DNA of 64,000 nucleotides from Zobellella endophytica (GTDB taxonomy: Bacteria; Pseudomonadota; Gammaproteobacteria; Enterobacterales; Aeromonadaceae), in NCBI RefSeq assembly GCF_003012775.1, contig NZ_PXYG01000007.1, forward strand, positions 124,001 through 188,000, in the 5' to 3' direction. The notes under the pieces are model-generated. The model was given only the letters and a program-made list of their open reading frames with translations. It was not told the origin of the DNA and ran no database searches. The position numbers and the translations under genes are program-made. Below are positions 52,603 to 62,877 of the stretch, one piece after another; the stretch's first letter is position 1, and the number at the start of each line of letters is the position of its first letter.

Positions 52603-53940
52603 ATGTTTTCCATCTCTCCGTTCGATTCCGCCCTGTACCGGCAACTGCTGTCCGACAAGGAGGCCGCCGCCTTCCTCGGCGACGAGGCCCAGATCGCCGC
52701 CATGCTGAAAGTGGAGGGCGAGCTGGCCCTGGCCCAGGCCGACTGCGGGCTGCTTCCCCCCGATGCCGCCGCGGCCATCGCCCGGGCCGCCGCCGGCCTG
52801 GCGCTGCCGGCCATCAAGCTGGCCGCCGGCACCGCCTCGGCGGGAGTGCCGGTGCCGGCCCTGGTCAAGGCGCTGAAGCAGGCCCTGCCCGCCGAACAGG
52901 CGCGCTGGGTCCATTTCGGCGCCACCAGCCAGGATATCGTCGATACCGCCCTGGTGCTCAACTGCCGGGCGCTGCTGGCGCTGTACGAGGAACGCCTGGG
53001 CCGGGTCGTCGCCAGCCTGGCCGGACTGGCCCGGGAGCACCGGCATACCCCGATGGCCGGCCGCACCCGCAGCCAGCAGGCGGCGCCCATGAGTTTCGGC
53101 TTCAAGGCGGCCGGCTGGCTGGCCCCCCTGCTGCGCCAGCGCCAGCGGCTGGCCGAGCTCCGGCCCCGGTTGCTCAGGGTGCAGCTGGCCGGCGCCGTGG
53201 GTACCCTGGCGGCCATGGGCGAGCGGGCCGACCGCGTCAACCGGCGGCTGGCCGAACGGCTGCAACTGGCGCCGGCGCCGGGCTGGCATACCCAGCGCGA
53301 CAGCCTGGTGGAGCTGGCCGACTGGCTGGCCATGACCACCGGCCTGCTCGGCAAGGTAGGCCAGGACTGGCTGTGGCTGAGCCAGACCGAGGTGGCCGAG
53401 ATCGGGTTCAGCAACGGCGGCGGCTCCTCCACCATGCCCCAGAAGTGTAATCCGGTGAACGCCGAGATCATGGTGGCGCTGGCCCGGCACAACGCCGGCC
53501 TGGTGGGACAGATGCACCAGGCCATGGTGCAGGAGCACGAACGCAGCGGCAGCGGCTGGACCCAGGAGTGGCTGGTGCTGCCCGCCATGCTGATGGGCAC
53601 GGCGGTGGCCCTGCATCACGCCCGGGAGGCACTGGCGCACCTGCGGGTCAACCCCGAACACATGCAGGCCAACCTGGCGTTGCATAACGGGGTCATCTAC
53701 GCCGAGGCCGCCACCTTCGCCCTGGCGGCGCAGATGCCCCGGGACCAGGCCGCCACCCTGGTGTCCGCCGCCTGCCAGGAAGCCCTGGCGGGCCCGCGGC
53801 ACCTGCTCGAGATCATCCATGAGCGGTCCGGCATCCGGCTGGAGCTGGCGTCGTTGCAGCGACAACTGCTCGACGGCGGCGCCACCGCCCCCTGGCTCGA
53901 GGCCATCCTGGCCGAGGCCGCTCAGCCCCCACTCGCTTAA
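52603..53940 (+). CDS. pcaB: 3-carboxy-cis,cis-muconate cycloisomerase
   Basis: 445-residue member of the fumarase/aspartase superfamily that closes carboxymuconate to gamma-carboxymuconolactone. HFGATSQDIVDTALVL (about 105), GRTRSQQAAPMSFGFKAAGW (about 155) and the signature GGGSSTMPQKCNP (about 273-285) are present. Third pca step; the next two are in the fused gene upstream. Confidence 0.95.
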   Translation: MFSISPFDSALYRQLLSDKEAAAFLGDEAQIAAMLKVEGELALAQADCGLLPPDAAAAIARAAAGLALPAIKLAAGTASAGVPVPALVKALKQALPAEQARWVHFGATSQDIVDTALVLNCRALLALYEERLGRVVASLAGLAREHRHTPMAGRTRSQQAAPMSFGFKAAGWLAPLLRQRQRLAELRPRLLRVQLAGAVGTLAAMGERADRVNRRLAERLQLAPAPGWHTQRDSLVELADWLAMTTGLLGKVGQDWLWLSQTEVAEIGFSNGGGSSTMPQKCNPVNAEIMVALARHNAGLVGQMHQAMVQEHERSGSGWTQEWLVLPAMLMGTAVALHHAREALAHLRVNPEHMQANLALHNGVIYAEAATFALAAQMPRDQAATLVSAACQEALAGPRHLLEIIHERSGIRLELASLQRQLLDGGATAPWLEAILAEAAQPPLA

Positions 53941-53949
53941 GGAGTCGCC

Positions 53950-54885
53950 GTGCTGGCCGTCGTTTCCATTACCGCCCCCATCTTTATCCTGATCGCCCTC
54001 GGCTACGGCGCCGTGCGCTTCCGGCTGATGCCGGCCGAGGCCGTGCCCGGCCTGGGCCGCTTCGTGCTGTTCTTCGCCATGCCGGCGCTGATCTTCCACA
54101 CCCTGTCCAACCTCAGCTTCCGCCAGTTGATCGAGCCCCACTACCTGCTGGCCTACGCCGGCGGCTCCCTGCTGCTGCTGACCCTGGGCCTGCTGCTCAC
54201 CCTGCTGGTGTTGAAGGACGAGGCGGTGCTGGCGTCCTTCAAGTCCATGGGGATGGTGGTGCCGAACAGCGCCTTCTTCGGCTATCCGGTGCTGCTGCAG
54301 GTGTTCGACTCCCCGCCGGCCCGCGCCTTCGCCATGGCCCTGCTGGTGGAAAACCTGCTGATCATCCCCCTGGCGCTGGCGCTGCTGGAGTTCAGCGCCA
54401 ACCGCCACAACGGCGGCTCCCTCGGCCGGGTGCTGCTCGGCCTGCCCGGCCGGGTGCTGCGCAACCCCCTGGTGCTGGCCATCGCCGCCGGCACCCTGGC
54501 CGCGGCGCTCAATCTCAGCCTGCCCCAGGCCATGGCCACCAGCCTGGAGCTGCTGGGCCGGGCCTCGGCGGCGGTAGCGCTGTTCGTGATCGGCGCCTCC
54601 CTGGTGGGCAGCCCGGTGCGGGGCAACCTGGCCGGCATGAGCACGGTGATGCTGGGCAAGCTGGTCGCCCACCCGCTGCTGGTGGCGCTGATGGTGTGGT
54701 GGCTGCCGCCCTTCGACCCGGAGCTGCAACTGGCGGTGATCCTGATGGCCGCCATGCCGATGATGAGCATCTACCCCATCATCGGCGGCCAGTACGGCCA
54801 GCGCAGCTTCGCCGCCAGCACCCTGCTGCTGACCACCACCGCCGCCTTCGTCAGCCTGTCTACCATTCTGCTGCTGGTGGGTTAG
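53950..54885 (+). CDS. AEC-family (auxin efflux carrier-like) transporter
   Basis: 311-residue membrane protein with about ten helices in two five-helix repeats. ITAPIFILIALGYGAVRFRLMP at the start and VLKDEAVLASFKSMGMVVPNSAFFGYPVL in the middle are typical. GTG start at 53950 with GGAG upstream, nine bases after pcaB. AEC carriers in bacteria move malonate-like or aromatic acids; its place in the pca operon suggests import or export of a pathway acid. Confidence 0.85.
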   Translation: MLAVVSITAPIFILIALGYGAVRFRLMPAEAVPGLGRFVLFFAMPALIFHTLSNLSFRQLIEPHYLLAYAGGSLLLLTLGLLLTLLVLKDEAVLASFKSMGMVVPNSAFFGYPVLLQVFDSPPARAFAMALLVENLLIIPLALALLEFSANRHNGGSLGRVLLGLPGRVLRNPLVLAIAAGTLAAALNLSLPQAMATSLELLGRASAAVALFVIGASLVGSPVRGNLAGMSTVMLGKLVAHPLLVALMVWWLPPFDPELQLAVILMAAMPMMSIYPIIGGQYGQRSFAASTLLLTTTAAFVSLSTILLLVG

Positions 54886-54900
54886 TCCTGGGGATCCGAT

Positions 54901-56625
54901 TTATCCACACTCCCTGAAGATCCGCGCGGTACAGGTCCGGCACACCGCCGGATCCAGTTGCTGGTAAACATGGTGGATGGCGCTGCCCTTGTGCGGGAAC
55001 ACATTGCCTTCTCCCAGTTCGTCCAGCAGGCCGTTGCGCCGCATAAAACGGCTAACCCTGTCCTTCAGGTTGCACAGATACAGATCGCCGCCATTGGCAC
55101 GCCGCCGTCGGGCCTCCTGCAGCAACATGTCCGCGCCGACGATATCCACAAAGTTGATGCCGTTGGCCACGATCAGCAGCCGGGGCTCACGGATCGCTTG
55201 CAGGTATTCCTGCACATGGTTCACCGCCCCGAAAAACAGCGAGCCGTCTATCTGCACGACCCGCAGCTGTGGACAGTAGGGCAGCCGTTTATCATCCCCG
55301 TTGACAAAAACCGGGTGCCTGGCCTCCGGCTCCGGCAGCAAGGTCACCACCTGCGGCCTGGAGGTTCTCTTCAGATAGAACACCAGCGACAGTATGACCC
55401 CGGCGTAGATGGCAAACTCCATCGCCACCAGCAAGGTGGCCAGAAAGGTCACGATCAGCACCGTCGCCTCCGACTTCGCCGCCTTGATGATGATGCGAAT
55501 ATGATGAAAATCGATCAGGTTCCAGGACACCACCAGCAGCAGGCCGGCCATCGCCGGGATCGGCACATAGGCGGTCAGCTCGGCAAACAGCAGCAGGATC
55601 AGCAGCAGGAACAGGCCGGCAAAGATGGCCGCCATCGGGCTGCGCGCTCCCGAGGTGTAATTGACGCCGGTACGGGTGAAGGAGCCCGAGGAGGCATAAC
55701 TGGAGAAAAAGGCGCCCACCACATTCGACAGCCCCTGTCCCACGAATTCCTGGTTGCCATCCAGCCGCTGATGCGAACGGGTCGCTACTGCCCGGGCGAT
55801 GGACACCGCCTCCACCAGACCAAGCAGACCCAGGGCCAGGGCACCCGACGCCAGACTTGCCAAGGTGGCAGGCTGCAGGTCGGGCAGACTGAACGCCGGC
55901 AAGGCGCCGGGAATAGCCCCGACCAATGCCACCTGCTGCCGTGCCGGATCCAGAACCATGGCCAGCACGCTGGCCAGGATCAGCGCCAGCAACATATTGG
56001 GCCAGCGTGGCCTGAGTTTTTTTATCAGGATGCAGCTCAGCAGGGTGGCCAGTGCCACGGCCGCACTTTGCCAACTGGCCCCGGGCAGATGACCCAGCAC
56101 CTGCACCCAGTTATCGATAAAGGATCCATCGGTGGCCAGCGTCAACCCCAGCAGGTTCTGCAACTGGCTGGAGGCAATCACCACCGCCGCCCCGGCGGTA
56201 AAACCGATCACCACCGAATGGGACACAAAGTTGACCAATACGCCCAGCCGGGCCACCGCCAGCACCAGCTGGAACACCCCCGCCATCAGGGTCAGCGTCA
56301 GGGCCAGGCGGATAAATTCGGGCGAGCCGGGCTCGGCCAGCGGACTGACGGTGGTAAATACCACGATGGAAAGGGCCGCGGTGGGACCGGAAATCAGGTG
56401 CCAAGAGGAGCCGAACAGGGCGGCGATAATGGCCGGCACCATGGCTGCATAGAGGCCGAACTCGGGGGGAAGGCCGGCGATCAGCGCATAAGCCACCCCT
56501 TGGGGCAACACGATGATGGCATTGGTAAAGCCGGCGAGCGCGTCATCGCGCAGCATGGCGCCGGTAAGCCTCGGCGCCCATTGCATGAATGGCAAGTAGC
56601 GTCGCCAGCGGGTATTCTCATTCAT
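54901..56625 (-). CDS. SulP-family anion transporter with STAS domain
   Basis: 574-residue SulP (SLC26-like) transporter. The membrane domain covers about 15-410 (DALAGFTNAIIVLPQGVAYALIAGLPPEFGLYAAMVP and GLSNVVGAFFSSYASSGSFTRTGVNY). The C-terminal STAS domain (about 440-545) contains NGINFVDIVGADMLL. The last residues add CRTCTARIFRECG, a small Cys cluster. Substrates of the family are sulfate, bicarbonate or dicarboxylates. Start ATG 56625 (MNENTRWRRYLP). Seventy bp downstream of a porin and near a sulfatase, so sulfate is a reasonable guess. Confidence 0.85.
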   Translation of the reverse strand: MNENTRWRRYLPFMQWAPRLTGAMLRDDALAGFTNAIIVLPQGVAYALIAGLPPEFGLYAAMVPAIIAALFGSSWHLISGPTAALSIVVFTTVSPLAEPGSPEFIRLALTLTLMAGVFQLVLAVARLGVLVNFVSHSVVIGFTAGAAVVIASSQLQNLLGLTLATDGSFIDNWVQVLGHLPGASWQSAAVALATLLSCILIKKLRPRWPNMLLALILASVLAMVLDPARQQVALVGAIPGALPAFSLPDLQPATLASLASGALALGLLGLVEAVSIARAVATRSHQRLDGNQEFVGQGLSNVVGAFFSSYASSGSFTRTGVNYTSGARSPMAAIFAGLFLLLILLLFAELTAYVPIPAMAGLLLVVSWNLIDFHHIRIIIKAAKSEATVLIVTFLATLLVAMEFAIYAGVILSLVFYLKRTSRPQVVTLLPEPEARHPVFVNGDDKRLPYCPQLRVVQIDGSLFFGAVNHVQEYLQAIREPRLLIVANGINFVDIVGADMLLQEARRRRANGGDLYLCNLKDRVSRFMRRNGLLDELGEGNVFPHKGSAIHHVYQQLDPAVCRTCTARIFRECG

Positions 56626-56695
56626 ATTGTCGCCTGTTAAGCAAAGATAATAACGACGACCATGCCGGCCGCCGTTACGCTGGGTCCGGTTTATA

Positions 56696-57676
56696 TCAGA
56701 ACCTGAACTTGAGACCTGCGGCATAGTTATTGTTATCGTCGAGTTCGTCGTATTGACCGGTTTCCGCCCAGACCGTCAGATATTGATTCAGGTCTTTCGC
56801 CACCCTGGCGACCACTGCCGAGTTATCAAGCTCATCCTTGTCGTGATTCTTTTCCTTATAACCGACAGACACACTATATCCGGCGGGCAACCGATAAGTG
56901 GCATTGGCGCCGTAGGCATCAAAGTCGCCAGAAGGATGCCGGTCGTTATGTTCATAAATGGCGCCCAGGGTCAGGGCATCCCAACTGTAGCTGACGCTGG
57001 CCACATGACGGTAATAATCCTCGCTGGTAGGCAGCATCTTGGCTTCGGTCAGGGTACTGCCCAGGGCAAAATGCAGCTTGCCGTCGTGGTATACCGCCCG
57101 CACCGCCTTGGCGTCGAAGTCTTCATCGTTATCATGTTTCAGCGTCAGTACGGAACCGACCAGTTTCCAATGACCGAGGACATTGGGCGTGGCGTAGGCC
57201 AGTACACTCGAGGCCCGGTCATTCTGGGCGAAGATGCCGTCCGCCACGCCTCCGGGCGCGTTGTTGGCCCGCGCGATGTTGTAGTCATAAACACCAAACA
57301 CCGGGTGATAGATATCCATCCACTGACCACTGCTGGTGCGGGGCGCCAGGATCAGGGTGCCGTAGCGGGTAGGCACTATCATCTTGGCCTGCTTGACATG
57401 CACCTCGTCACTGCCGGAATTATCGGAGTTGTTGACGGCATCGGAAAAATCCACCGCCACTTCATACAGCACTTTCTGCTCAGTGATGTTTACCACCCCT
57501 TTCAGGCCCAGTTCCAGCTGGAAAGACTGCATATCGGCGTCTTGGGATTCTATTTTCAACCCACCGAAATTAAGATTGCCATAAAATGCAGGCGGAGGAA
57601 GTTTAATTTCTTCCGCCATAACGGAACAAGAGAGTACAGTGCCACCACAGATGGCAAACAACATTTTACCTTTCAT
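56696..57676 (-). CDS. Gram-negative porin
   Basis: 326-residue outer-membrane porin with a signal peptide (cleavage after SVMA), acidic first residues, repeated amphipathic strands (FYGNLNFGGLKIESQD, VKQAKMIVPTRYGTLILAPRTS) and a C-terminal phenylalanine (AAGLKFRF). General porin_4-type architecture, with loops rich in Asp and Asn. AAGGGAA precedes the ATG. Cotranscribed with SulP. Unrelated to the DcaP-like porin at 20.5 kb. Confidence 0.85.
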   Translation of the reverse strand: MKGKMLFAICGGTVLSCSVMAEEIKLPPPAFYGNLNFGGLKIESQDADMQSFQLELGLKGVVNITEQKVLYEVAVDFSDAVNNSDNSGSDEVHVKQAKMIVPTRYGTLILAPRTSSGQWMDIYHPVFGVYDYNIARANNAPGGVADGIFAQNDRASSVLAYATPNVLGHWKLVGSVLTLKHDNDEDFDAKAVRAVYHDGKLHFALGSTLTEAKMLPTSEDYYRHVASVSYSWDALTLGAIYEHNDRHPSGDFDAYGANATYRLPAGYSVSVGYKEKNHDKDELDNSAVVARVAKDLNQYLTVWAETGQYDELDDNNNYAAGLKFRF

Positions 57677-58058
57677 ATTATTCCCTTAATAATAAAAATC
57701 AGTACAAGGCAGGACAAAAAACAAACACACGCCGCGCCACTCCTGGCACAGAAAATTTTCTTAGCGGCATACAATCGCCGTCCAGAGCGACCCATTACTT
57801 GGATCAAGTATTTAAGAGCGTGAGCCAAATAAAAACCATACACTTGATAACCAAAGGAACCATAGTATCTGCATCTGTTAATTAAAATGGAGCCATGACA
57901 ACAAACAGAAAAACGAAATATGGAATATCGGTGTCGGCATGATTCCATCAATAATGACGTTGCTGTGCATGGTCGCCGGATCCAGGTTACCAACGTCGCC
58001 TTGTCGTTATCTCCGAATCCATGACGATATAATCGGGTCCGGCGGCAGTCCGGAAGAC
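57677..58058. other. Intergenic region upstream of the porin
   Basis: About 380 bp, AT-rich in its left two-thirds; presumably the porin promoter and leader. No gene or clear terminator recognised. Confidence 0.4.
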
Positions 58059-59624
58059 TCAGGCCAGCCGCTTGGGCCAGGGACTGGTTTCGCCCGCCGC
58101 CATTACCTGCTGCAATAGCGTCTCGGTCAGTTGCAGCCGGGTAGCCGCATAATCCGCCTCATCCCACAGGTTGTGCAATTCATGGGGATCCTGTTGCAAG
58201 TCATAGAGTTCACCCCAGGGCTGATTCAGGAACAGGGTAAGCCGGTATTGTGCCGTCACCAGGGTGCGCGACAGGGCCGGTTGCTTGAAGCCCCAGTGGG
58301 CGATATTGTCTTCGTGCTCAATCAGCAGCGCATCGCGCAGTGACGCATGTCTCCCGTTCAAAAGAGGCAGAAGGCTGCTGCCCTGTACCCCGTTGAACGG
58401 CTTGAGCCCGGCCCTATCCAATATCGTCGGGGCGATATCGATCATGGATGCCATGGCATCACAGCTGGCTGGTCCCCGAGCCGTCGGATCGCGCCAGATA
58501 AAGGGGACTCGGGTGATACTGCAACTGGGCTCCGGCCCCTTGAGCAGCAGACTGTAGTCTCCCAGGTAGTCGCCATGGTCAGAGTTGAAAATGACGATGG
58601 TATTGTCATCCAGCCCCTGAGCACGCAGGGTGTCCATGATGGCGCCGACGGCATCATCGATCATGGTGATCATGCCGCAGGTCAAGGCCATGGCTTCGCG
58701 GATCTCCCGCTCATTGGCCATAAAGGCTTTTTCGGTGCCGGCCTTGCGGTGTCCCTGCAGATATTGCTCACGAACAAACCGCAGATGCGCCGGTGGGTTA
58801 CGATGGGCTTCAAAGGGTACCGACACCTCGAAATCATCCGGGTCATACATGTCCCAGTATTTGCCGGGCGGGGCAAAGGGATGATGGGGATCCGGGAAGG
58901 AGACAAAAGCAAAGAACGGCTGTTCCTTACGCTCCTCCGCCTTCAGATAATCGATGGCCCGGTCACGGATATAGCTGGTGGGATGCAGATCCTCGGGCAG
59001 GGCGGTACGAAAGGCTTGCGGGCAACTGTAACCGTGAGGCAACTGGTTGGCCGGGCCGCATATGGCTTCCGGCGAGCCGACCTGCCGACGCAGCCACTGA
59101 TAATAATGGCCACCGCAGTTATCACCGTGCTGGGTCACCATATCGACCTGCTCGAAACCGTAATAGGGCGTGCTCACCCGATAAGGCTCTTCCCCCTGCC
59201 ACCGGCTCGGCTCCTCCTGCTGCCAGTCCCCTTCCGGCTCGGCCTTCGCTTCCTTGATGGGCGCATCCCGATAGGGGTTATCCATCGGCAGATCCCGACC
59301 GGTAAAAGGCTGAATATGGGACTTGCCGATCATGGCGGTGTGGTAGCCACCGTGACGCAACACATCGGCAAAGGTGACACTGCCGGCCGCAAGGTGCAGG
59401 CCGTTTTTACGCAGTCCGTGCACCGACGGATAGCGCCCGGTTAGCAGGGTGGCCCGGTTGGGCATACATACCGGGCTGGCCACATGGAAGTTGTCAAAGC
59501 GGGTGCCGGCCCGCGCCAGCTCATCGATATTCGGCGTCTTCAACAGGGGATGGCCATAGCACCCCAGGTAGTCCGCCCTTTGCTGATCGGTCATGATGTA
59601 GAGAAAATTGGGTTGACGGCTCAT
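58059..59624 (-). CDS. Cytoplasmic type I sulfatase
   Basis: 521-residue alkaline-phosphatase-superfamily hydrolase without a signal peptide. The activated-cysteine motif is C53-M-P-N-R57, fitting C-x-P-x-R for formylglycine formation. Metal ligands appear in IMTDQQRADYLGCYG and IFNSDHGDYLGDY. It resembles choline-sulfatase and phosphonate-monoester-hydrolase relatives. It overlaps the TRAP permease gene by 4 bp, so it is likely to act on the compound that this transporter brings in. No FGE gene is adjacent; the FGE at 17.8 kb carries an export signal and may not serve it. Confidence 0.88.
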   Translation of the reverse strand: MSRQPNFLYIMTDQQRADYLGCYGHPLLKTPNIDELARAGTRFDNFHVASPVCMPNRATLLTGRYPSVHGLRKNGLHLAAGSVTFADVLRHGGYHTAMIGKSHIQPFTGRDLPMDNPYRDAPIKEAKAEPEGDWQQEEPSRWQGEEPYRVSTPYYGFEQVDMVTQHGDNCGGHYYQWLRRQVGSPEAICGPANQLPHGYSCPQAFRTALPEDLHPTSYIRDRAIDYLKAEERKEQPFFAFVSFPDPHHPFAPPGKYWDMYDPDDFEVSVPFEAHRNPPAHLRFVREQYLQGHRKAGTEKAFMANEREIREAMALTCGMITMIDDAVGAIMDTLRAQGLDDNTIVIFNSDHGDYLGDYSLLLKGPEPSCSITRVPFIWRDPTARGPASCDAMASMIDIAPTILDRAGLKPFNGVQGSSLLPLLNGRHASLRDALLIEHEDNIAHWGFKQPALSRTLVTAQYRLTLFLNQPWGELYDLQQDPHELHNLWDEADYAATRLQLTETLLQQVMAAGETSPWPKRLA

Positions 59625-61573
59625 ACCAGCAATTCCTTCTTAACGTTGAGTTTGTAACGGTGCACCGCGAGCAAGGCCAAGCCGATGGCAAAGGCTGCCC
59701 AGTGAATTTGCCAACTGGTGATCAAAACCCCGATGCCCAATACCAGGCGCAGTATCGATTCGGCTGCTGAAAGCGCGTGACGGTCGAAACGGGCTAGGGC
59801 CGAGGAGAACAACAGCACGGCAAAGGCCAGACGTACAAAAATCGATAGCACTTCATGCCACGCATAGGCCGGACCGGCTTCCGCCACCAGCAGCAGCTCC
59901 GGGTAGTAGACGAAGGCAAAGGGGATAACGAAGATCACCAGGCCGATGCGGGTGGCTTCCACCGACGTCTTGAGCGGTGACGCCTGACTGATGGACGCGG
60001 CGGCAAAGGCGGCAATGGCCACCGGCGGAGTAATAGCCGAAGCTACACCGAAGTAAAACACGAACATATGTGCGGTCAGCGGCTCCAGGCCGAAGCTCAG
60101 CATGGCCGGCCCCATGATCAGGATAATGGTCAGATAGGCCGGCAGGGTGGGCATACCCATGCCCAGCACCAGGGCGGCCCCCATGGCCATCAACATGGAG
60201 ATGAACAGATTGCCCTCGGCAGACTGGCTCACCACCATGGCGAAATCGGTGGGCAGACCGGTGGCGCCCAGTACCCCGACCACTATGCCCACGGCACCGA
60301 TGCACATCAGCAGGGCGGCAAAGTTGTAGCCCCCTTCGGCGAGCGACAACAGCAACTTGAGCGGCGTCTTGCGCACCGCCGGGTTGAGGATCAAGCTCAG
60401 CGGGATCAGGGTAAACAGAGCCAAGATACCGGAGCCGGGCGCAGAGACGCCGGCCACAAGCGCCAGCACTATCACCAGTATCGGCACCACCACCATCAGC
60501 AGATTAAGGTAATCCTGGCGGGTCGGCTCGCCGATGACCTCGTCGGCTTCGCGGCTCTGGACCAGCTTGTCGCCCAGGCGGCGGGCCTCGTAGACCACCG
60601 CCACAAAGAGGCTGCCGTAGTAGAACAACGCCGGGATCAACGCCGCCACTATGATGGTGAGGTAGGACACCCCGGTAAAATCCGCCATCACCAGGGCGGC
60701 GGCCCCCATGATCGGCGGCATGATCTGGCCTCCGGTCGAGGCAGTGGCTTCAACCCCGCCGGCAAAGGCCGGGGGGAAGCCACGTTTGCGGATCATCGGT
60801 ATGGTAATGACGCCGGTACCGACCACGTTGGCCACGGCACTGCCGGACACGGAGCCGAACATACTGGATGCCAGAATGGCGGCATGGGCCGGGCCGCCGG
60901 GGGACTTCCTGAACAGTTTGAAGGCGATCCGGATCATCGAACTGCCGCCGCCGCTGGACTCGAGCACGGCACCGAGCAGGATGAACGGCAGTATGGTACT
61001 GATCACGATGCCCAGCAATGAACCCAAAACTCCATTGGCGGTGTTGTACCACAGCGACTCGGCGGTGGCGTTGACAAAATCCAGCGGTGCCCGTTTGAAC
61101 AGGCCGGGCCAGTATTCACCGGTATAGAAATAAAGCAGGCCTATGGTGCCGACCAGCGCCAACGCCAGCCCCCAGATGCGCCAGCACAGCAGCAGGATCA
61201 CCACGCAGCCGATCAGCGCGGTGTAGGCATTGCTGGCCTCGAAGAAAAACAGCGCTTCGTTCAATGCCTTCAGCACGATGTAGTAATCATAAAAGGCGTA
61301 GCCCGCTAGGCCAACCAGCGCCAGATCCAGCATCAGGCCGGGCAACATCAGGCCCGAGGCTCTCTGCCCGAGCAGAGAGGTGAAGGGCTGCTTGATCACC
61401 ACCGCCAGTACGGCGATAAAGAAGATGGTCGGCCTCAGCCACTCGTGGTTGAAGGGGCCGAAGCGGGGCAGCAAGCCGAATTGGGGCATGGCATTAATGA
61501 TGCCAATAAAGGCGATAGCCAGCCCAAGCAGCAGGGTGCAATAACCCTGCAACAAGGTGAGATGTCTGTTCAT
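59621..61573 (-). CDS. TRAP transporter fused permease (TAXI-type, DctQ-DctM fusion)
   Basis: 650-residue membrane protein. The first 170 residues carry a DctQ-like set of helices and the rest is the DctM-like unit, with FGSVSGSAVANVVGTGVITIPMI and GGVEATASTGGQIMPPIMGAAALVMADFTG. This fused form pairs with TAXI binding proteins. Start ATG 61573; the frame above it is unconserved. Seventy bp after the TAXI gene and overlapping the sulfatase gene. Confidence 0.92.
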   Translation of the reverse strand: MNRHLTLLQGYCTLLLGLAIAFIGIINAMPQFGLLPRFGPFNHEWLRPTIFFIAVLAVVIKQPFTSLLGQRASGLMLPGLMLDLALVGLAGYAFYDYYIVLKALNEALFFFEASNAYTALIGCVVILLLCWRIWGLALALVGTIGLLYFYTGEYWPGLFKRAPLDFVNATAESLWYNTANGVLGSLLGIVISTILPFILLGAVLESSGGGSSMIRIAFKLFRKSPGGPAHAAILASSMFGSVSGSAVANVVGTGVITIPMIRKRGFPPAFAGGVEATASTGGQIMPPIMGAAALVMADFTGVSYLTIIVAALIPALFYYGSLFVAVVYEARRLGDKLVQSREADEVIGEPTRQDYLNLLMVVVPILVIVLALVAGVSAPGSGILALFTLIPLSLILNPAVRKTPLKLLLSLAEGGYNFAALLMCIGAVGIVVGVLGATGLPTDFAMVVSQSAEGNLFISMLMAMGAALVLGMGMPTLPAYLTIILIMGPAMLSFGLEPLTAHMFVFYFGVASAITPPVAIAAFAAASISQASPLKTSVEATRIGLVIFVIPFAFVYYPELLLVAEAGPAYAWHEVLSIFVRLAFAVLLFSSALARFDRHALSAAESILRLVLGIGVLITSWQIHWAAFAIGLALLAVHRYKLNVKKELLV

Positions 61574-61642
61574 AATCAACCCCTCTGAGGGTATGAAAGA
61601 TTGTCGGGGCCAGACCTGGTCCGGCATTCCTGACAGGTCTTG

Positions 61643-62668
61643 TTATTCCTCGTCGGGAATAAGCTCGGTAGGGACGTTGATCCGTTTTTCCTGGTAATAC
61701 CGGTAGGCGCCGGGATGCAGCTTGGTGACAACACCTTCAAACGCATTCTCGATGGAAACACTGCGTAAGGTCACGCTCGATGCCTGGGTATCGGCCTGGC
61801 GCTCCCAGAAGGACTTGGTCAGCTGATAGGCGGTTTCTTCCGCCAGTGCTTTATTGGCGATCACCATCATGGTAAAGGCGATCATGGTAATGTCGTCTTC
61901 ATTAGCCAGATTGGAGTAGGTATCGGCCCCAATGGTATGGGCGAACATGCCGGGCAGGTTCTGGGCTTTTTGCCACGCTTGCGACTCGGCCGCCTCTTGG
62001 GTCAGGCCGAACAGGCGAATGGGGCGGGTCAACGCGAACTCTTCTATGCCGGTCGAGCCCGGAAGTGCCGCCCGAAAGAGGATATCGACCAGGCCATCGG
62101 TGAAGGCCTGGCCGGATGCCGGCCAGTCCATCTTGACCGACTGATAGTCCACATTGGGCTCATAACCGCTGTTGATGCGAATGAATTCTTCGATATTGAC
62201 CCCTGCGGTGCCGGAAGCCGGGCCGGTATAGACTCGCTTGCCCTTGAAGTCGCTCCAGTTTTCTATGCCGTTATCGGCCCAGGTGATGCCATGATAAAGC
62301 CCGGCCATGAACCCGAACAGCGCCCGGACATTCTCCGCGCTTTTCTGTGCCGGACCGGCGGTATTCTTGTACATGTTTTCACCGTTCTGCATGTAGCTCA
62401 GGACTTCGCTCGGCACCACGGTCAGGTCTGTCTGACCCATACCCACCTTGAGCGGGGTACGGGTCAGGGTCTGGCCGGAGTTGAGCTGAATGGAAATCCC
62501 CGCCTCCTCCTTTGCATACTTGCTGAGCAGGGTCATGATGGTGGTATTGATATTGGTCGGACTACCACTTTCCGCCTTGAGAATGCTGGCACTGGCAGCC
62601 TGGCTGCTCAGCAGCAGCAATCCGGAGACTGCGGCAACGGTAAAAATTTTTCGGCTAAAACGGGCCAT
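61643..62668 (-). CDS. TAXI-family TRAP solute-binding protein
   Basis: 341-residue periplasmic receptor with a signal peptide (cleavage near AASA/SILK). The TAXI layout is visible: an early AESGSPTNINTTIM loop, GPASGTAGVNIEEF and the central FKGKRVYTGPASGTAG turn, and a C-terminal KLHPGAYRYYQEKRI. ATG 62668 has AGAGGG five bases upstream; ATG 62683 is less well placed. First gene of the TAXI-permease-sulfatase operon, divergent from a LysR gene. Confidence 0.9.
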   Translation of the reverse strand: MARFSRKIFTVAAVSGLLLLSSQAASASILKAESGSPTNINTTIMTLLSKYAKEEAGISIQLNSGQTLTRTPLKVGMGQTDLTVVPSEVLSYMQNGENMYKNTAGPAQKSAENVRALFGFMAGLYHGITWADNGIENWSDFKGKRVYTGPASGTAGVNIEEFIRINSGYEPNVDYQSVKMDWPASGQAFTDGLVDILFRAALPGSTGIEEFALTRPIRLFGLTQEAAESQAWQKAQNLPGMFAHTIGADTYSNLANEDDITMIAFTMMVIANKALAEETAYQLTKSFWERQADTQASSVTLRSVSIENAFEGVVTKLHPGAYRYYQEKRINVPTELIPDEE

Positions 62669-62877
62669 AACATCCCTCTCCATAAGTAAACTCCCTGGGC
62701 CGTTACCGCGCTCGAAATGAACATTTTGGTAACAAATTAACAACAACAGAAATATCTCACACAGGGCAATAACAAAGAAGATTGTTTTTTGCATTGGGCG
62801 ATACACATAATGCATCACGATTGACACAGTCATGCTCGTCGGCAGGCACAGATAGCGAGCTCATGGAGGAGAACAAA

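Noticed and set aside
52543-54729. 728-codon minus-strand frame opposite pcaB and the AEC gene
   Set aside because: Antisense shadow rich in Gln, His and Gly.
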